Shown piece after piece: positions 25,082-33,360 of a DNA stretch of 42,624 bases (position 1 is its first letter; every line of letters begins with the position of its first letter). The translations under genes and the position numbers were made by a program. The notes below the pieces were generated by a model that did no database searches, was not told the origin of the DNA, and saw only the letters and a program-made list of their open reading frames with translations. This DNA comes from Caulobacteraceae bacterium (GTDB lineage: Bacteria > Pseudomonadota > Alphaproteobacteria > Caulobacterales > Caulobacteraceae), in the NCBI GenBank assembly GCA_019695035.1, contig JAIBAU010000021.1:1-42624 (forward strand), in the 5' to 3' direction.

Positions 25082-26863
25082 ATGGCCTACAAGGCGCCCG
25101 TCCGCGACTTCAGCTTCATCCTGAAGGATGTCCTCGACATCGACCGGTACTCGAACGTGCCCGGGTTCGCCGACGCTTCCTTCGACCTCGTGCAGCAGAT
25201 TCTCGAGGAAGGCGCCAAGTTCGCCGAGGAAGTGATCGCCCCGATCAACCGGGCCGGGGACCTGAACGGCTGCAAGCTCGAAAACGGGGTCGTCACGGGA
25301 CCGCCGGGCTGGAAGGAGGCCTTCCAGGCGATGGTTGCGGCCGGCTGGCCGGCCCTCTCGACCCATCCGGAATACGGTGGGCAGGGCATGCCCGCGGTCG
25401 TCTCCATGGCGTTCGGCCAGATGACCGCCGCCGCCTCCCCCGCGTTCTCGATGTATCCGGGCCTGACTCACGGAGCCTACGCAGGCCTGCACGCGAACGC
25501 CTCCGACGAGATCAAGGACAAGTACCTGCCAAAGCTGGCCACCGCCGAGTGGGGCGGGACCATGAACCTGACCGAGCCCCAGTGCGGCACCGACCTGGGC
25601 CTGATCCGCACCAAGGCCGTGCCCCAGGCCGACGGCAGCTACGCCATCTCGGGCCAGAAGATCTGGATCAGCTCGGGCGAGCACGACTTCACCGACAACA
25701 TCATCCACCTGGTGCTGGCGCGCATCGAGGGCGCGCCACAGGGCGTGAAAGGAATCAGCCTGTTTGTTGTCCCCAAGGTGCTCGTCAACGATGACGGCTC
25801 GCTTGGCCAGCGCAACGGCGTGCAGTGCGTCGGCCTCGAGCACAAGATGGGCATCCATGGCAACGCCACCTGCGTGATGCAGTACGAGGACGCCAAGGGC
25901 TGGCTGGTCGGCGAAGAGAACGCCGGGCTGAAGGCCATGTTCGTGATGATGAACGAGGCGCGCCTGGGCACCGGCCTTCAGGGCCTGGCCATCGGCACGG
26001 CCGCCTACCAGGCCGCCGTCGATTTCGCGCGGGACCGCCTGCAGGGCCGCGCCCTGACGGGCCCCAAGAATCCGAACGGGCCAGCCGATCCGATCATCGT
26101 CCATCCGGACGTGCGCCGCATGCTGCTGGAGGCGAAGGCCTTCGTCGAAGGCGGCCAGATGTTCATCCTCTACACCGCCCTTCAGGCTGACCTGCAGCGC
26201 TCGGCGGACGAGGCCACCCGCACCAAGGCGCAAGACTACATGGGTCTGTTGACCCCGGTGGTGAAAGGTTACCTGACCGACCGCGGCTTCCATGTCGCCA
26301 GCCTCGGCATGCAGGTCCACGGCGGTTCCGGCTACACCGAGCACTTCACCGCGTCCCAGTCCCTGCGGGACGCGCGCATCACCATGATCTACGAGGGCAC
26401 CAACGGCATCCAGGCTCTGGATCTGGTCGGCCGCAAGCTGGCGGCCCAGGGCGGCCGCGGGGTCATGACCTGGTTCGCAGAGCTCGACGCCTTCGTCGCC
26501 GAGAACCAGGCGACGGCCGGCATCAAGGCCTACGTGGACGCGGTCGCCTCAACCAAGGCCAAGCTCCAGGAAGCCACCATGTGGCTCATGCAGAACGGGA
26601 TGCAGAATCCGGATAACGCCGGCGCTGCTTCCACTGACTACCTGCAGCTTTTTGGGGTGACGGCCCTGACCTACATGTGGGCGCTGATGGCGAAGGCCGC
26701 GCAGGCGCGGATCGACGCCGGCGACAGCGACGCCTTCTACGCCAACAAACTGGCTACCGGACGCTACTTCCTGGAGCGGATCGTGCCCGACGCTGACATG
26801 CACCTGACCAAGCTGAAGACCGGCGCCGACGTGCTCATGGCCATCCCGGCGGAGGCCTTCTGA
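25082..26863 (+). CDS. Acyl-CoA dehydrogenase, DmdC-like (593 aa)
   Basis: A large FAD-dependent acyl-CoA dehydrogenase of the class related to 3-methylmercaptopropionyl-CoA dehydrogenase (DmdC). Landmarks: N-terminal YKAPVRDFSFILKDVLD, MNLTEPQCGTDLGLIRTKA, GQKIWISSGEHD, GVQCVGLEHKMGIHGNATC, QVHGGSGYTEHF and the catalytic Glu in MIYEGTNGIQALDLVGRK, with the extra C-terminal helical region of this subfamily. It acts in fatty-acid or methylthiopropionate-type acyl-CoA oxidation; the chain specificity is not readable. Directly follows the MerR gene and precedes a second dehydrogenase by 2 bp. Confidence 0.94.
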   Translation: MAYKAPVRDFSFILKDVLDIDRYSNVPGFADASFDLVQQILEEGAKFAEEVIAPINRAGDLNGCKLENGVVTGPPGWKEAFQAMVAAGWPALSTHPEYGGQGMPAVVSMAFGQMTAAASPAFSMYPGLTHGAYAGLHANASDEIKDKYLPKLATAEWGGTMNLTEPQCGTDLGLIRTKAVPQADGSYAISGQKIWISSGEHDFTDNIIHLVLARIEGAPQGVKGISLFVVPKVLVNDDGSLGQRNGVQCVGLEHKMGIHGNATCVMQYEDAKGWLVGEENAGLKAMFVMMNEARLGTGLQGLAIGTAAYQAAVDFARDRLQGRALTGPKNPNGPADPIIVHPDVRRMLLEAKAFVEGGQMFILYTALQADLQRSADEATRTKAQDYMGLLTPVVKGYLTDRGFHVASLGMQVHGGSGYTEHFTASQSLRDARITMIYEGTNGIQALDLVGRKLAAQGGRGVMTWFAELDAFVAENQATAGIKAYVDAVASTKAKLQEATMWLMQNGMQNPDNAGAASTDYLQLFGVTALTYMWALMAKAAQARIDAGDSDAFYANKLATGRYFLERIVPDADMHLTKLKTGADVLMAIPAEAF

Positions 26864-26865
26864 GC

Positions 26866-28029
26866 ATGAACGTGCTGCAGACCGCCGAGCCGGACTTCAT
26901 GCTCGAGGAGGACGTCGTCCTCTTCTCCGACAGTGTCGGGAAGTGGCTGGACGAGCACTGCCCTCCCGAGGAGATCGAGCGTTGGAAGCATGACGGCAAG
27001 GTGCCGCGGGACCTCTGGCTGAAGTCCGGGGCCGCCGGACTGAATTGCGTCTCCACGCCCGAGGAGTACGGCGGCATGGGCGGCGACTACCGGCACGAGG
27101 TGGTGCTCATGCGCCAGATGGGCTGGAAGGGGGCGGACCACTACGGCCTCTCCCTGCACAATGCGATCGTCGCCCCCTACATTTTCCACTACGGCACAGA
27201 GGAGCAAAAGCAGCGCTGGCTCCCCAAGATGGCCTCAGGGGAGTTCGCGACCGCTATCGCCATGACCGAGCCGGGCGCAGGCTCAGACCTTCAGGGAGTG
27301 AAGACCACCGCCCGCAAGGACGGCAACGGCTACGTCGTCTCCGGCTCCAAGACCTTCATCACCAATGGCCAGAACGCCAACCTGATCATCGTGGTGGCCA
27401 AGACCGATCCCTCGCTGGGCGCCAAGGGCACTTCCTTGATCGTTGTTGAAACCGACGACGCCGAAGGTTTCGAACGCGGCCGCAACCTCGACAAGATCGG
27501 CGCCGAGGGAAACGACACGTCCGAGCTTTTCTTCAATGATGTGAAGGTCCCGGCCGACAACATCATCGGCGGGGGCGAAGGGCTCGGCTTCATCCAGTTG
27601 ATGCAGCAACTGCCCCAGGAACGGCTGAACATCGCAGTGCAGGGCGTGGCCGCCGCCGAACGCGGCCTGGCTTCGACGCTCGACTACGTCAAGCAGCGCA
27701 AGGCGTTCGGCAAGTCGGTGATCGACTTTCAGAATACCCAGTTCAAGCTGGCCGAGGTGAAGACCAAGCTGACCGTCGCGAAGGTCTTCGTCGACTACTG
27801 CATCGGTCAGCACCTGCAGGGCAAACTCGACGCCGCCACAGCGTCCATGGCCAAGTACTGGGTGACCGACATCCAGTGCGAGGTGATCGACGAGATGCTG
27901 CAGCTGCACGGCGGTTACGGGTACATGAACGAGTACCCGATCGCCCAGTTGTATCGGGACGCCCGCGTGCAGCGAATCTACGGCGGCACTAACGAGATCA
28001 TGAAGCTGCTGATCGCGCGTACCCTCTAG
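26866..28029 (+). CDS. Acyl-CoA dehydrogenase (387 aa)
   Basis: A standard-size FAD acyl-CoA dehydrogenase. FAD/substrate loops AIAMTEPGAGSDLQGVKTTA and KTFITNG, the EGNDTSELFFNDVKVP strand, QRKAFGKSVIDFQNTQFKLA, LHGGYGYMNEYP and the C-terminal YGGTNEIMKLLIART are all present. The residue at the usual catalytic Glu position of medium-chain enzymes (YEGTxxI) is Gly here (YGGTNE), so the base probably lies on another helix, as in isovaleryl- or long-chain-type enzymes. Same operon as the DmdC-like gene; its stop shares CTAG with the P450 gene. Confidence 0.94.
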   Translation: MNVLQTAEPDFMLEEDVVLFSDSVGKWLDEHCPPEEIERWKHDGKVPRDLWLKSGAAGLNCVSTPEEYGGMGGDYRHEVVLMRQMGWKGADHYGLSLHNAIVAPYIFHYGTEEQKQRWLPKMASGEFATAIAMTEPGAGSDLQGVKTTARKDGNGYVVSGSKTFITNGQNANLIIVVAKTDPSLGAKGTSLIVVETDDAEGFERGRNLDKIGAEGNDTSELFFNDVKVPADNIIGGGEGLGFIQLMQQLPQERLNIAVQGVAAAERGLASTLDYVKQRKAFGKSVIDFQNTQFKLAEVKTKLTVAKVFVDYCIGQHLQGKLDAATASMAKYWVTDIQCEVIDEMLQLHGGYGYMNEYPIAQLYRDARVQRIYGGTNEIMKLLIARTL

Positions 28030-29393
28030 CGCGCGTTCAGCTTCAGCCGGATTCCTTCGCGCGCCCTGAGAGTGATACGTTGCGTGGGGGTGGGCTCGGC
28101 CGGGCTGACGGCGTCCAATCGCACCCGGCGCGCGACCGCGGCAAGAATCAGCATGGCCTCCTGCATGGCGAAGGTCGCTCCGACACAGATGCGCGGGCCC
28201 CCGCCAAAGGGCAGGTAGGCGAACCGGTCGATGCGTTCGCGCTCGCCTGGCAGGAAGCGCTCGGGCCGAAAAGCGTCCGGTTCTTCCCATAGGTTCTGGT
28301 GGCGGTGCAGCACCCAGGGGGAGATGAGGAGGGTGGTGCCGGGGTAGACAGGCACGCCGCAGACCTCGTCCTCGGCCAGCGCTGAACGGGTGATCACGGG
28401 AGCGGGCGGGAAGAGCCTCATCGACTCTTCAAACACCGCGCGCGTCCAGGGAGCGCGTTCGACCCAGTCGTCCCGTGCGATGTCCAGGGTGTCGGCCTCC
28501 GCCTCGACCCGAGCCCGCGCTTCGGGGGAGCGAGACAACAGATGAAAGGTCCAACCCAGTGCGCGCGCGGTGGTCTCGTGGCCTGCCAGGATGAAGGTCA
28601 GGATGTTCGACGAGACCTCCATGTCGCTAAGCCCGGCGCCAGTCTCCGGGTCCTGGGCGCGAAGCAGCGCTGTCAGGAGGTCGTCAGGGGCTTCTCCGGC
28701 CACAAGCCGCCGTCGCCGGGCGCGCACCAGCCCCGAGACGCTGTTTTCGAACCACCGCGCCGCGCCGCCTCCCAGGATCCGGCCGAGACGGGGTATCCAG
28801 TCCGGCGCCCCCATCACGTCGAGCGGATCTGCCCGCGCCGCGGTCTCGGTATAACGGTTGACCGCGCGCTCGAACCCCGCCGCGGCCGCTCCGATCTCGT
28901 CCGAGAACAGGGTCGCCGACAGCATCTCGAAGGTCAGCCGCGTCATTTCGCTGTCAATGTCGAGTGTCTCGCCTTGCCGTCGCGCGAGCCATGCCTCGAC
29001 CCTGGCTTCCGCGATTGCATGCATGCGCGCGGTCGCTCCAGCCAGACGGCGTGGTGCGAAGAGCGGCGCGACCGTGCGGCGCGCCCGCTTCCACGCTTCA
29101 CCCTCCGTCAACAGCATCCCTTGAGCCAGCATGGGGCCAAGCACCCGGCGCTGCACCCTGCCCTTCTCGTAGAGGTCGGCGCGATCCAGAAGGACGTGGC
29201 GAATGCCGGCCGGATCGCTGACGGTCATCGCGCGCCCAAAGCGACCTTCGCCCCAGAGCACCGGCTCGCGAAAATGCCTGACAGACCAGATCCGAAGCGG
29301 GTCGCGCCACATGAGCCAAAGCAGCTCGGGAAGGCTCGCCGGGGCCTCACGAGGTTCCGGAGTTCGGGGTCTGAAGGCGGTGGCGGGGGCCAT
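28026..29393 (-). CDS. Cytochrome P450
   Basis: A 455-aa soluble heme monooxygenase. I-helix oxygen-binding motif AGHETTA (residues 270-276), ExxR in EESMR (Glu323, Arg326), the PERF segment (FRPERFLPG) and the heme loop FGGGPRICVG with Cys403 are intact. The overall style resembles bacterial CYP102/CYP110-like fatty-acid or terpene hydroxylases, but substrate is unknown. No ferredoxin or reductase gene is adjacent. ATG at 29393 is preferred over the upstream GTG at 29429. Confidence 0.93.
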   Translation of the reverse strand: MAPATAFRPRTPEPREAPASLPELLWLMWRDPLRIWSVRHFREPVLWGEGRFGRAMTVSDPAGIRHVLLDRADLYEKGRVQRRVLGPMLAQGMLLTEGEAWKRARRTVAPLFAPRRLAGATARMHAIAEARVEAWLARRQGETLDIDSEMTRLTFEMLSATLFSDEIGAAAAGFERAVNRYTETAARADPLDVMGAPDWIPRLGRILGGGAARWFENSVSGLVRARRRRLVAGEAPDDLLTALLRAQDPETGAGLSDMEVSSNILTFILAGHETTARALGWTFHLLSRSPEARARVEAEADTLDIARDDWVERAPWTRAVFEESMRLFPPAPVITRSALAEDEVCGVPVYPGTTLLISPWVLHRHQNLWEEPDAFRPERFLPGERERIDRFAYLPFGGGPRICVGATFAMQEAMLILAAVARRVRLDAVSPAEPTPTQRITLRAREGIRLKLNAR

Positions 29394-29517
29394 GGCTGAA
29401 TGTCTACCTAATAATCGTGACGCCTTCACGGCCCGTTAGGGCACTCGGACTAGACTTCGCGGTGAATGGAGCGGTCCGCGCGTACGGCCCGCCCGGCAGT
29501 GGGGACGTTCCGGGAGC

Positions 29518-31398
29518 ATGGCTTCTTCACCGGACAGGGATGAAAGCGCGCTCAAGGCGGCGCTGCGCGCGCGGCGGTCGCAGTTGCCCGCGCGCGTCAT
29601 GACCGGCGGGATTATCGCCCTGGCGCTCGGAAACCTGATCGGTTGGGAGCTCTCCCTTTCCTGGATCGCCGCCTACGCCGTAGCCCAAGCTATCGAGATC
29701 GGAGCGTTTCAGCCCCTCCTTTCCGGGGCGCGGGAACGACTCCCGGCCTGGCGAGCCGCCTTCGGTTATCTCGCCTTCTTCCTTTCAGGGGCGGTCTTCG
29801 GATCCGTCTCGGTCCCGCTCTGGCTTCTCGGCGGCGCCTTTGGCGGGGTCATGGCCGTCCTCCTGCTCTCGGCGTCGATCGTCAGCGTGGTCGTCGGCTC
29901 GCACCGCTCGCGCCTGGCCATGGGACTGACCGTGACGCCCCACTGCGTCTATCTCGCGGCCACCCCATTTCTGATGAACGTTCTCGGCGCTTCAGGCCAG
30001 ATGAAGAGCGCAGTCGCTCTAGGGTGCTTGCTGTTCTGCGGGTATGCCATCGCCATCTTCCGCTCGATCGACAGCGCTCGTACTTCCGAACTGGCGGCCC
30101 GTCGCGACAGCGAGCGCAAGCGCGCAGAAGCGGAGGCCGCGAATGCCGCTCAGTCGACCTTCGTCGCCACCATCAGCCATGAACTCCGCACGCCCATCAG
30201 CGCCATGCTGGCCGGGGCGGCCGAGTTGTCGCGCACGGCGCCCGACGCCGCAGCCCGCAGTCAAGCGGCGCTCATCACCGACGCCGGCCGGATGATGAAG
30301 ACACTGCTCGACGACATCCTGGATCACGCCAAGCTTGAGGCCGGCCGAATGACCGTCGAGACGGTCAGTTATGATGTCCGGGCCCTCTGCGCGCAGGTGG
30401 CCCGCTTCTGGGGCGCCGAGGCGCGCAAGAAGGGGCTGCGCCTGAGGGTCGAGGGCGCCGCATCCCTCCCCGCCTGGGTCGAGGGAGATCCCACGCGACT
30501 GCGGCAGATCCTGAACAACCTGATCTCGAATGCGGTCAAGTTCACGCGCGAGGGGTCCATTACGTTGCGGCTGTCGGCGTGGGCCTCCGAAGAAGACAAC
30601 GCGGCGTTGCGTTTCCAGATCGTCGACACCGGCGAAGGCATGGCGCCCGACCAGATGGCTCGTCTGTTCACCCCGTTTGAGCAAGGGGACGCTTCGACAG
30701 CGAAGGTGCATGGGGGCACCGGTCTGGGCCTGGCGATCAGCCGGAACCTGGCCCGACTTATGGGCGGTCACCTCACGGCGTTTTCCGTCAAAGGCTCGGG
30801 GTCGGTGTTCACGCTGGCCCTCACACTCCCCCTCGCGGCGCAGCCAGAACAGGGGCATGCGCATGAACTACAGGCCCGCGTTCCGCTCACGCCCGCTCCC
30901 ATCGTCGCTCAGGTCGAGGTTGTCCCTGCGCCTGCGGTCGAAATCGCCGAGGTTCCGGAAGGTGCGCACCCCGCCGAAGAAGGGGATGAGCGACCGGTTC
31001 GAATCCTTGTGGCCGACGATCACGAAATCAACCGCCGCGCGGTCCAACTCGTGCTCGCGCCGACTGGCGCCCTGATTACGGCCGTCGTGAACGGGGCCCA
31101 GGCTGTCGAAGCGGCGCAGGTGGAGGCCTTCGACGTGATCATCATGGACGTCCGGATGCCGGAGATGGATGGGCGTGAGGCCACGCGCCGAATTCGGGCC
31201 ATGGAAGGTCCCAACCAGTTCGTCCCGATCATCGCCGTGACGGCCGACACAGAGGACGACGACAAGGCCGCGTGCCGGGCAGCCGGGATGACGGACTTCG
31301 TCGGCAAGCCCATCGATCCGATGAAGCTTCTGAACAAGGTGATCGAGGCAGTCAGCGGCGAAGCCGACGATGCGGCGGCCAGCCGCAACGTCGCCTGA
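29518..31398 (+). CDS. Membrane hybrid histidine kinase
   Basis: A 626-aa sensor kinase. About six TM helices occupy residues 26-182 with short loops and no large periplasmic sensor domain. Then HisKA with His221 (ISHELRTPISAM), HATPase (Asn333/334 region, DTGEGM, GGTGLGLAIS), a Pro/Ala/Val-rich linker (about 441-490) and a C-terminal receiver with Asp500/501, phosphoacceptor Asp544 and Lys597. The membrane-embedded sensor suggests detection of a membrane state or hydrophobic ligand (inference). It is divergent from the P450 gene. No partner regulator is adjacent. Confidence 0.92.
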   Translation: MASSPDRDESALKAALRARRSQLPARVMTGGIIALALGNLIGWELSLSWIAAYAVAQAIEIGAFQPLLSGARERLPAWRAAFGYLAFFLSGAVFGSVSVPLWLLGGAFGGVMAVLLLSASIVSVVVGSHRSRLAMGLTVTPHCVYLAATPFLMNVLGASGQMKSAVALGCLLFCGYAIAIFRSIDSARTSELAARRDSERKRAEAEAANAAQSTFVATISHELRTPISAMLAGAAELSRTAPDAAARSQAALITDAGRMMKTLLDDILDHAKLEAGRMTVETVSYDVRALCAQVARFWGAEARKKGLRLRVEGAASLPAWVEGDPTRLRQILNNLISNAVKFTREGSITLRLSAWASEEDNAALRFQIVDTGEGMAPDQMARLFTPFEQGDASTAKVHGGTGLGLAISRNLARLMGGHLTAFSVKGSGSVFTLALTLPLAAQPEQGHAHELQARVPLTPAPIVAQVEVVPAPAVEIAEVPEGAHPAEEGDERPVRILVADDHEINRRAVQLVLAPTGALITAVVNGAQAVEAAQVEAFDVIIMDVRMPEMDGREATRRIRAMEGPNQFVPIIAVTADTEDDDKAACRAAGMTDFVGKPIDPMKLLNKVIEAVSGEADDAAASRNVA

Positions 31399-31410
31399 GG
31401 CGGTCGGGCT

Positions 31411-31665
31411 CTAGGAGGCGTTTCGGCAGTAGCATTTGTGGGTGGGGAAGTTCCTGTCCATCCAGTCCCGTGCGCCCGAAGATGTCGTGTCTTCATAGAG
31501 GAGGCAGACGTCGCGACCGCGTCGAACCTTCATCTGCTCCAGATCCCACATCTCGACGCTTGTTTCCTCACCAATGCAGTAGACGCGATACTTCTCGATC
31601 TGCTGGGCCTGGGCTGAAGCGGCCAGGCCGAGGCTTGCGGCAGCGATAGCGATCACGATGCGCAT
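31411..31665 (-). CDS. Small exported four-cysteine protein
   Basis: An 84-aa protein with a signal peptide (MRIVIAIAAASLGLAASAQAQ) and a mature part of about 63 residues holding four Cys (Cys30, Cys54, and the CYC pair near the C-terminus), fitting one or two disulfides in the periplasm. The start has a strong ribosome site GGGAGGA at 6 nt. No family recognised. It converges on the hybrid kinase gene (12-bp gap) and is downstream of vsr. Confidence 0.75.
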   Translation of the reverse strand: MRIVIAIAAASLGLAASAQAQQIEKYRVYCIGEETSVEMWDLEQMKVRRGRDVCLLYEDTTSSGARDWMDRNFPTHKCYCRNAS

Positions 31666-31721
31666 GGCGATCCTCCCGTTCCGGCTGTCAGGATAACGCC
31701 GCGCGGCGCCTCACCCAAGGC

Positions 31722-32156
31722 CTAGCGCCGGGCCCTGCGTGAAGGATTGCGGTGGAGCAGCGCCTCAAGGCGCAGGAGCAGCGCGGCTTGATCCTTCAGT
31801 TCGCACTCCCATACCGTCTCGACGCTCCACCCCTTCGCGCACAGGGCCTCACGAGACGCCACGTCCCTGGCGCGGTTTCGATCAATCTTCGCGCGCCAGT
31901 ACTCGGCGTTAGCCTTGGGTTGCCGCGCACCGCGGGGGCAGTCGTGGCCATGCCAGAAACATCCGTGCACGAGGATCGCCAGGCGCCGACCCGGGAGCAC
32001 AACATCCGGCGCGCCAGGCAGGTCACGCCTGTGCAATCGAAAGCGCGCGCCAAGCCGGGTCAGCGCGCGCCTTACTTTCAGTTCGGGCGAAGTGTCCTTG
32101 CCCTTGACCTGACGCATGACCGACGAACGCTTCTCTCGGGAGAAGACGTCAGCCAC
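31722..32156 (-). CDS. vsr: Vsr very-short-patch-repair endonuclease
   Basis: A 144-aa endonuclease that nicks at T:G mismatches arising from deamination of 5-methylcytosine. Catalytic and zinc residues align with E. coli Vsr by position: Asp51, Cys66, His69, His71, Cys73 and Cys118 (HGCFWHGHDC and VWECEL). SREKRSSVMRQVKGKDTSPEL matches the family N-terminus, supporting the GTG start at 32156. vsr normally sits next to a dcm-type cytosine methyltransferase; none is in this window. It follows the peroxiredoxin gene after 11 bp and is probably its operon partner. Confidence 0.93.
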   Translation of the reverse strand: MADVFSREKRSSVMRQVKGKDTSPELKVRRALTRLGARFRLHRRDLPGAPDVVLPGRRLAILVHGCFWHGHDCPRGARQPKANAEYWRAKIDRNRARDVASREALCAKGWSVETVWECELKDQAALLLRLEALLHRNPSRRARR

Positions 32157-32167
32157 GGCGGCGGCGC

Positions 32168-32650
32168 CTAGAGCTGCCCCAGCATGTGCTCGGCGGACGA
32201 CACTTTGAACTCACCGGGCTGTTCGACATTGAGTTCCTTCACCACGCCGTCGTCGACGACCATGGAGTAGCGTTGGGAGCGGGTGCCCATGCCGAACTTG
32301 GAGCCGTCCATCTCCAGCCCCACAGCCTTCGTGAAGTCGGCATTGCCGTCCGCCAGCATCAGCACGTCGTCGCCGACCTCCTGGTCCTTGCCCCAGGCGC
32401 CCATGACGAAGGGGTCGTTCACAGACAGGCACGCGATTGTGTCAACGCCCTTGGCGCGGAACTCCCCGGCCTTCTCCTTGTAGCCCGGCACATGGCGTGC
32501 GGAGCAGGTAGGCGTGAAAGCGCCAGGCAGGGCGAACAGGGCCACCTTCTTGCCCTTGAAGATGTCGTCGGTGGTCTTATTCGCCGGACCGTCCGCGGTC
32601 ATTACGCCGAAGGTCGCCTGCGGCAGGCGGTCGCCAACCTTGATCGTCAT
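32168..32650 (-). CDS. Prx5-type peroxiredoxin
   Basis: A 160-aa thiol peroxidase of the Prx5/AhpE-like redoxin group that reduces H2O2 and organic peroxides. Peroxidatic Cys49 lies in PGAFTPTCS; a second Cys74 (DTIACLSVND) is in a place seen in relatives. The GTRSQRYSMVVDDGVVKELNVE segment is typical. ATG at 32650 gives family length. It is divergent from the YqgE gene and precedes vsr on the same strand. Confidence 0.94.
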   Translation of the reverse strand: MTIKVGDRLPQATFGVMTADGPANKTTDDIFKGKKVALFALPGAFTPTCSARHVPGYKEKAGEFRAKGVDTIACLSVNDPFVMGAWGKDQEVGDDVLMLADGNADFTKAVGLEMDGSKFGMGTRSQRYSMVVDDGVVKELNVEQPGEFKVSSAEHMLGQL

Positions 32651-32757
32651 GGAAAGGTCTCTCCAGGGAGGAATGGTGGCCCGCATTTAAGCGCGCCGGC
32701 CAGTTCCGCCAAGCGCCGCGCTTGAAACCGCCGGCCGGCGAGCCGATACATTCGACA

Positions 32758-33360
32758 ATGAGCTCCTCCCCGGACCAATCCCCAACCGGCCCCGATGAAG
32801 GCGAATTCCTGAACGGCAAGCTGCTGATCGCCATGCCGGGGATCGGAGACCCTCGGTTCGAGCGGGCTGTCATCCTCGTCTGCCTGCATGCGCCCGAGCA
32901 GGCCATGGGCGTCCGCATCAACGCCCCCCATGAGGACATGACCCTGGACGCCATCCTCGACAAACTCGGCATCGAAGGACGGGCCCGCAACGCGCGGCAG
33001 GCCGTCCTGAAGGGCGGCCCCGTCGAGCGGGACCGGGGATATGTCATCCATTCCGACGACTATGAGGTCGACGGGTCTACGCTGCAGGTTGCCGAAGGGC
33101 TCTGCCTCACAGCCACGCGGGACATTCTCGAGACGCTGACGGAAGGCCATGAGCTGCCCCGCCGCGCGGTCCTCGCGCTAGGATACGCGGGCTGGGGCGC
33201 GGGTCAGCTGGAGCTTGAACTGCGGGAAAACGTCTGGCTCACCGCTCCCGCAGACCCGGATCTTATCTTCGATCCCGACCATGAGACGAAGTGGGACCGG
33301 GCGCTGGCGCGTATCGGCGTCCACCCCGCCATGCTCTCCGGCGAGGCCGGGCGGGCCTAG
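32758..33360 (+). CDS. YqgE/AlgH family protein
   Basis: A 200-aa protein of UPF0301 (YqgE/AlgH). Typical elements: GKLLIAMPGIGDPRFERAVILVC, GVRINAP, LKGGPVERDRGYVIHS, FDPDHETKWDRALARIGVHPAMLSGEAGRA. The molecular role is unknown, though AlgH was first linked to alginate regulation in Pseudomonas. ATG at 32758 follows the family start. The stop shares CTAG with pdeA. Confidence 0.93.
   Translation: MSSSPDQSPTGPDEGEFLNGKLLIAMPGIGDPRFERAVILVCLHAPEQAMGVRINAPHEDMTLDAILDKLGIEGRARNARQAVLKGGPVERDRGYVIHSDDYEVDGSTLQVAEGLCLTATRDILETLTEGHELPRRAVLALGYAGWGAGQLELELRENVWLTAPADPDLIFDPDHETKWDRALARIGVHPAMLSGEAGRA

Noticed and set aside
31722-32156. vsr as part of a restriction-modification or defence island
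   Set aside because: No methyltransferase, restriction enzyme, mobility gene or composition shift surrounds it; neighbours are housekeeping genes.
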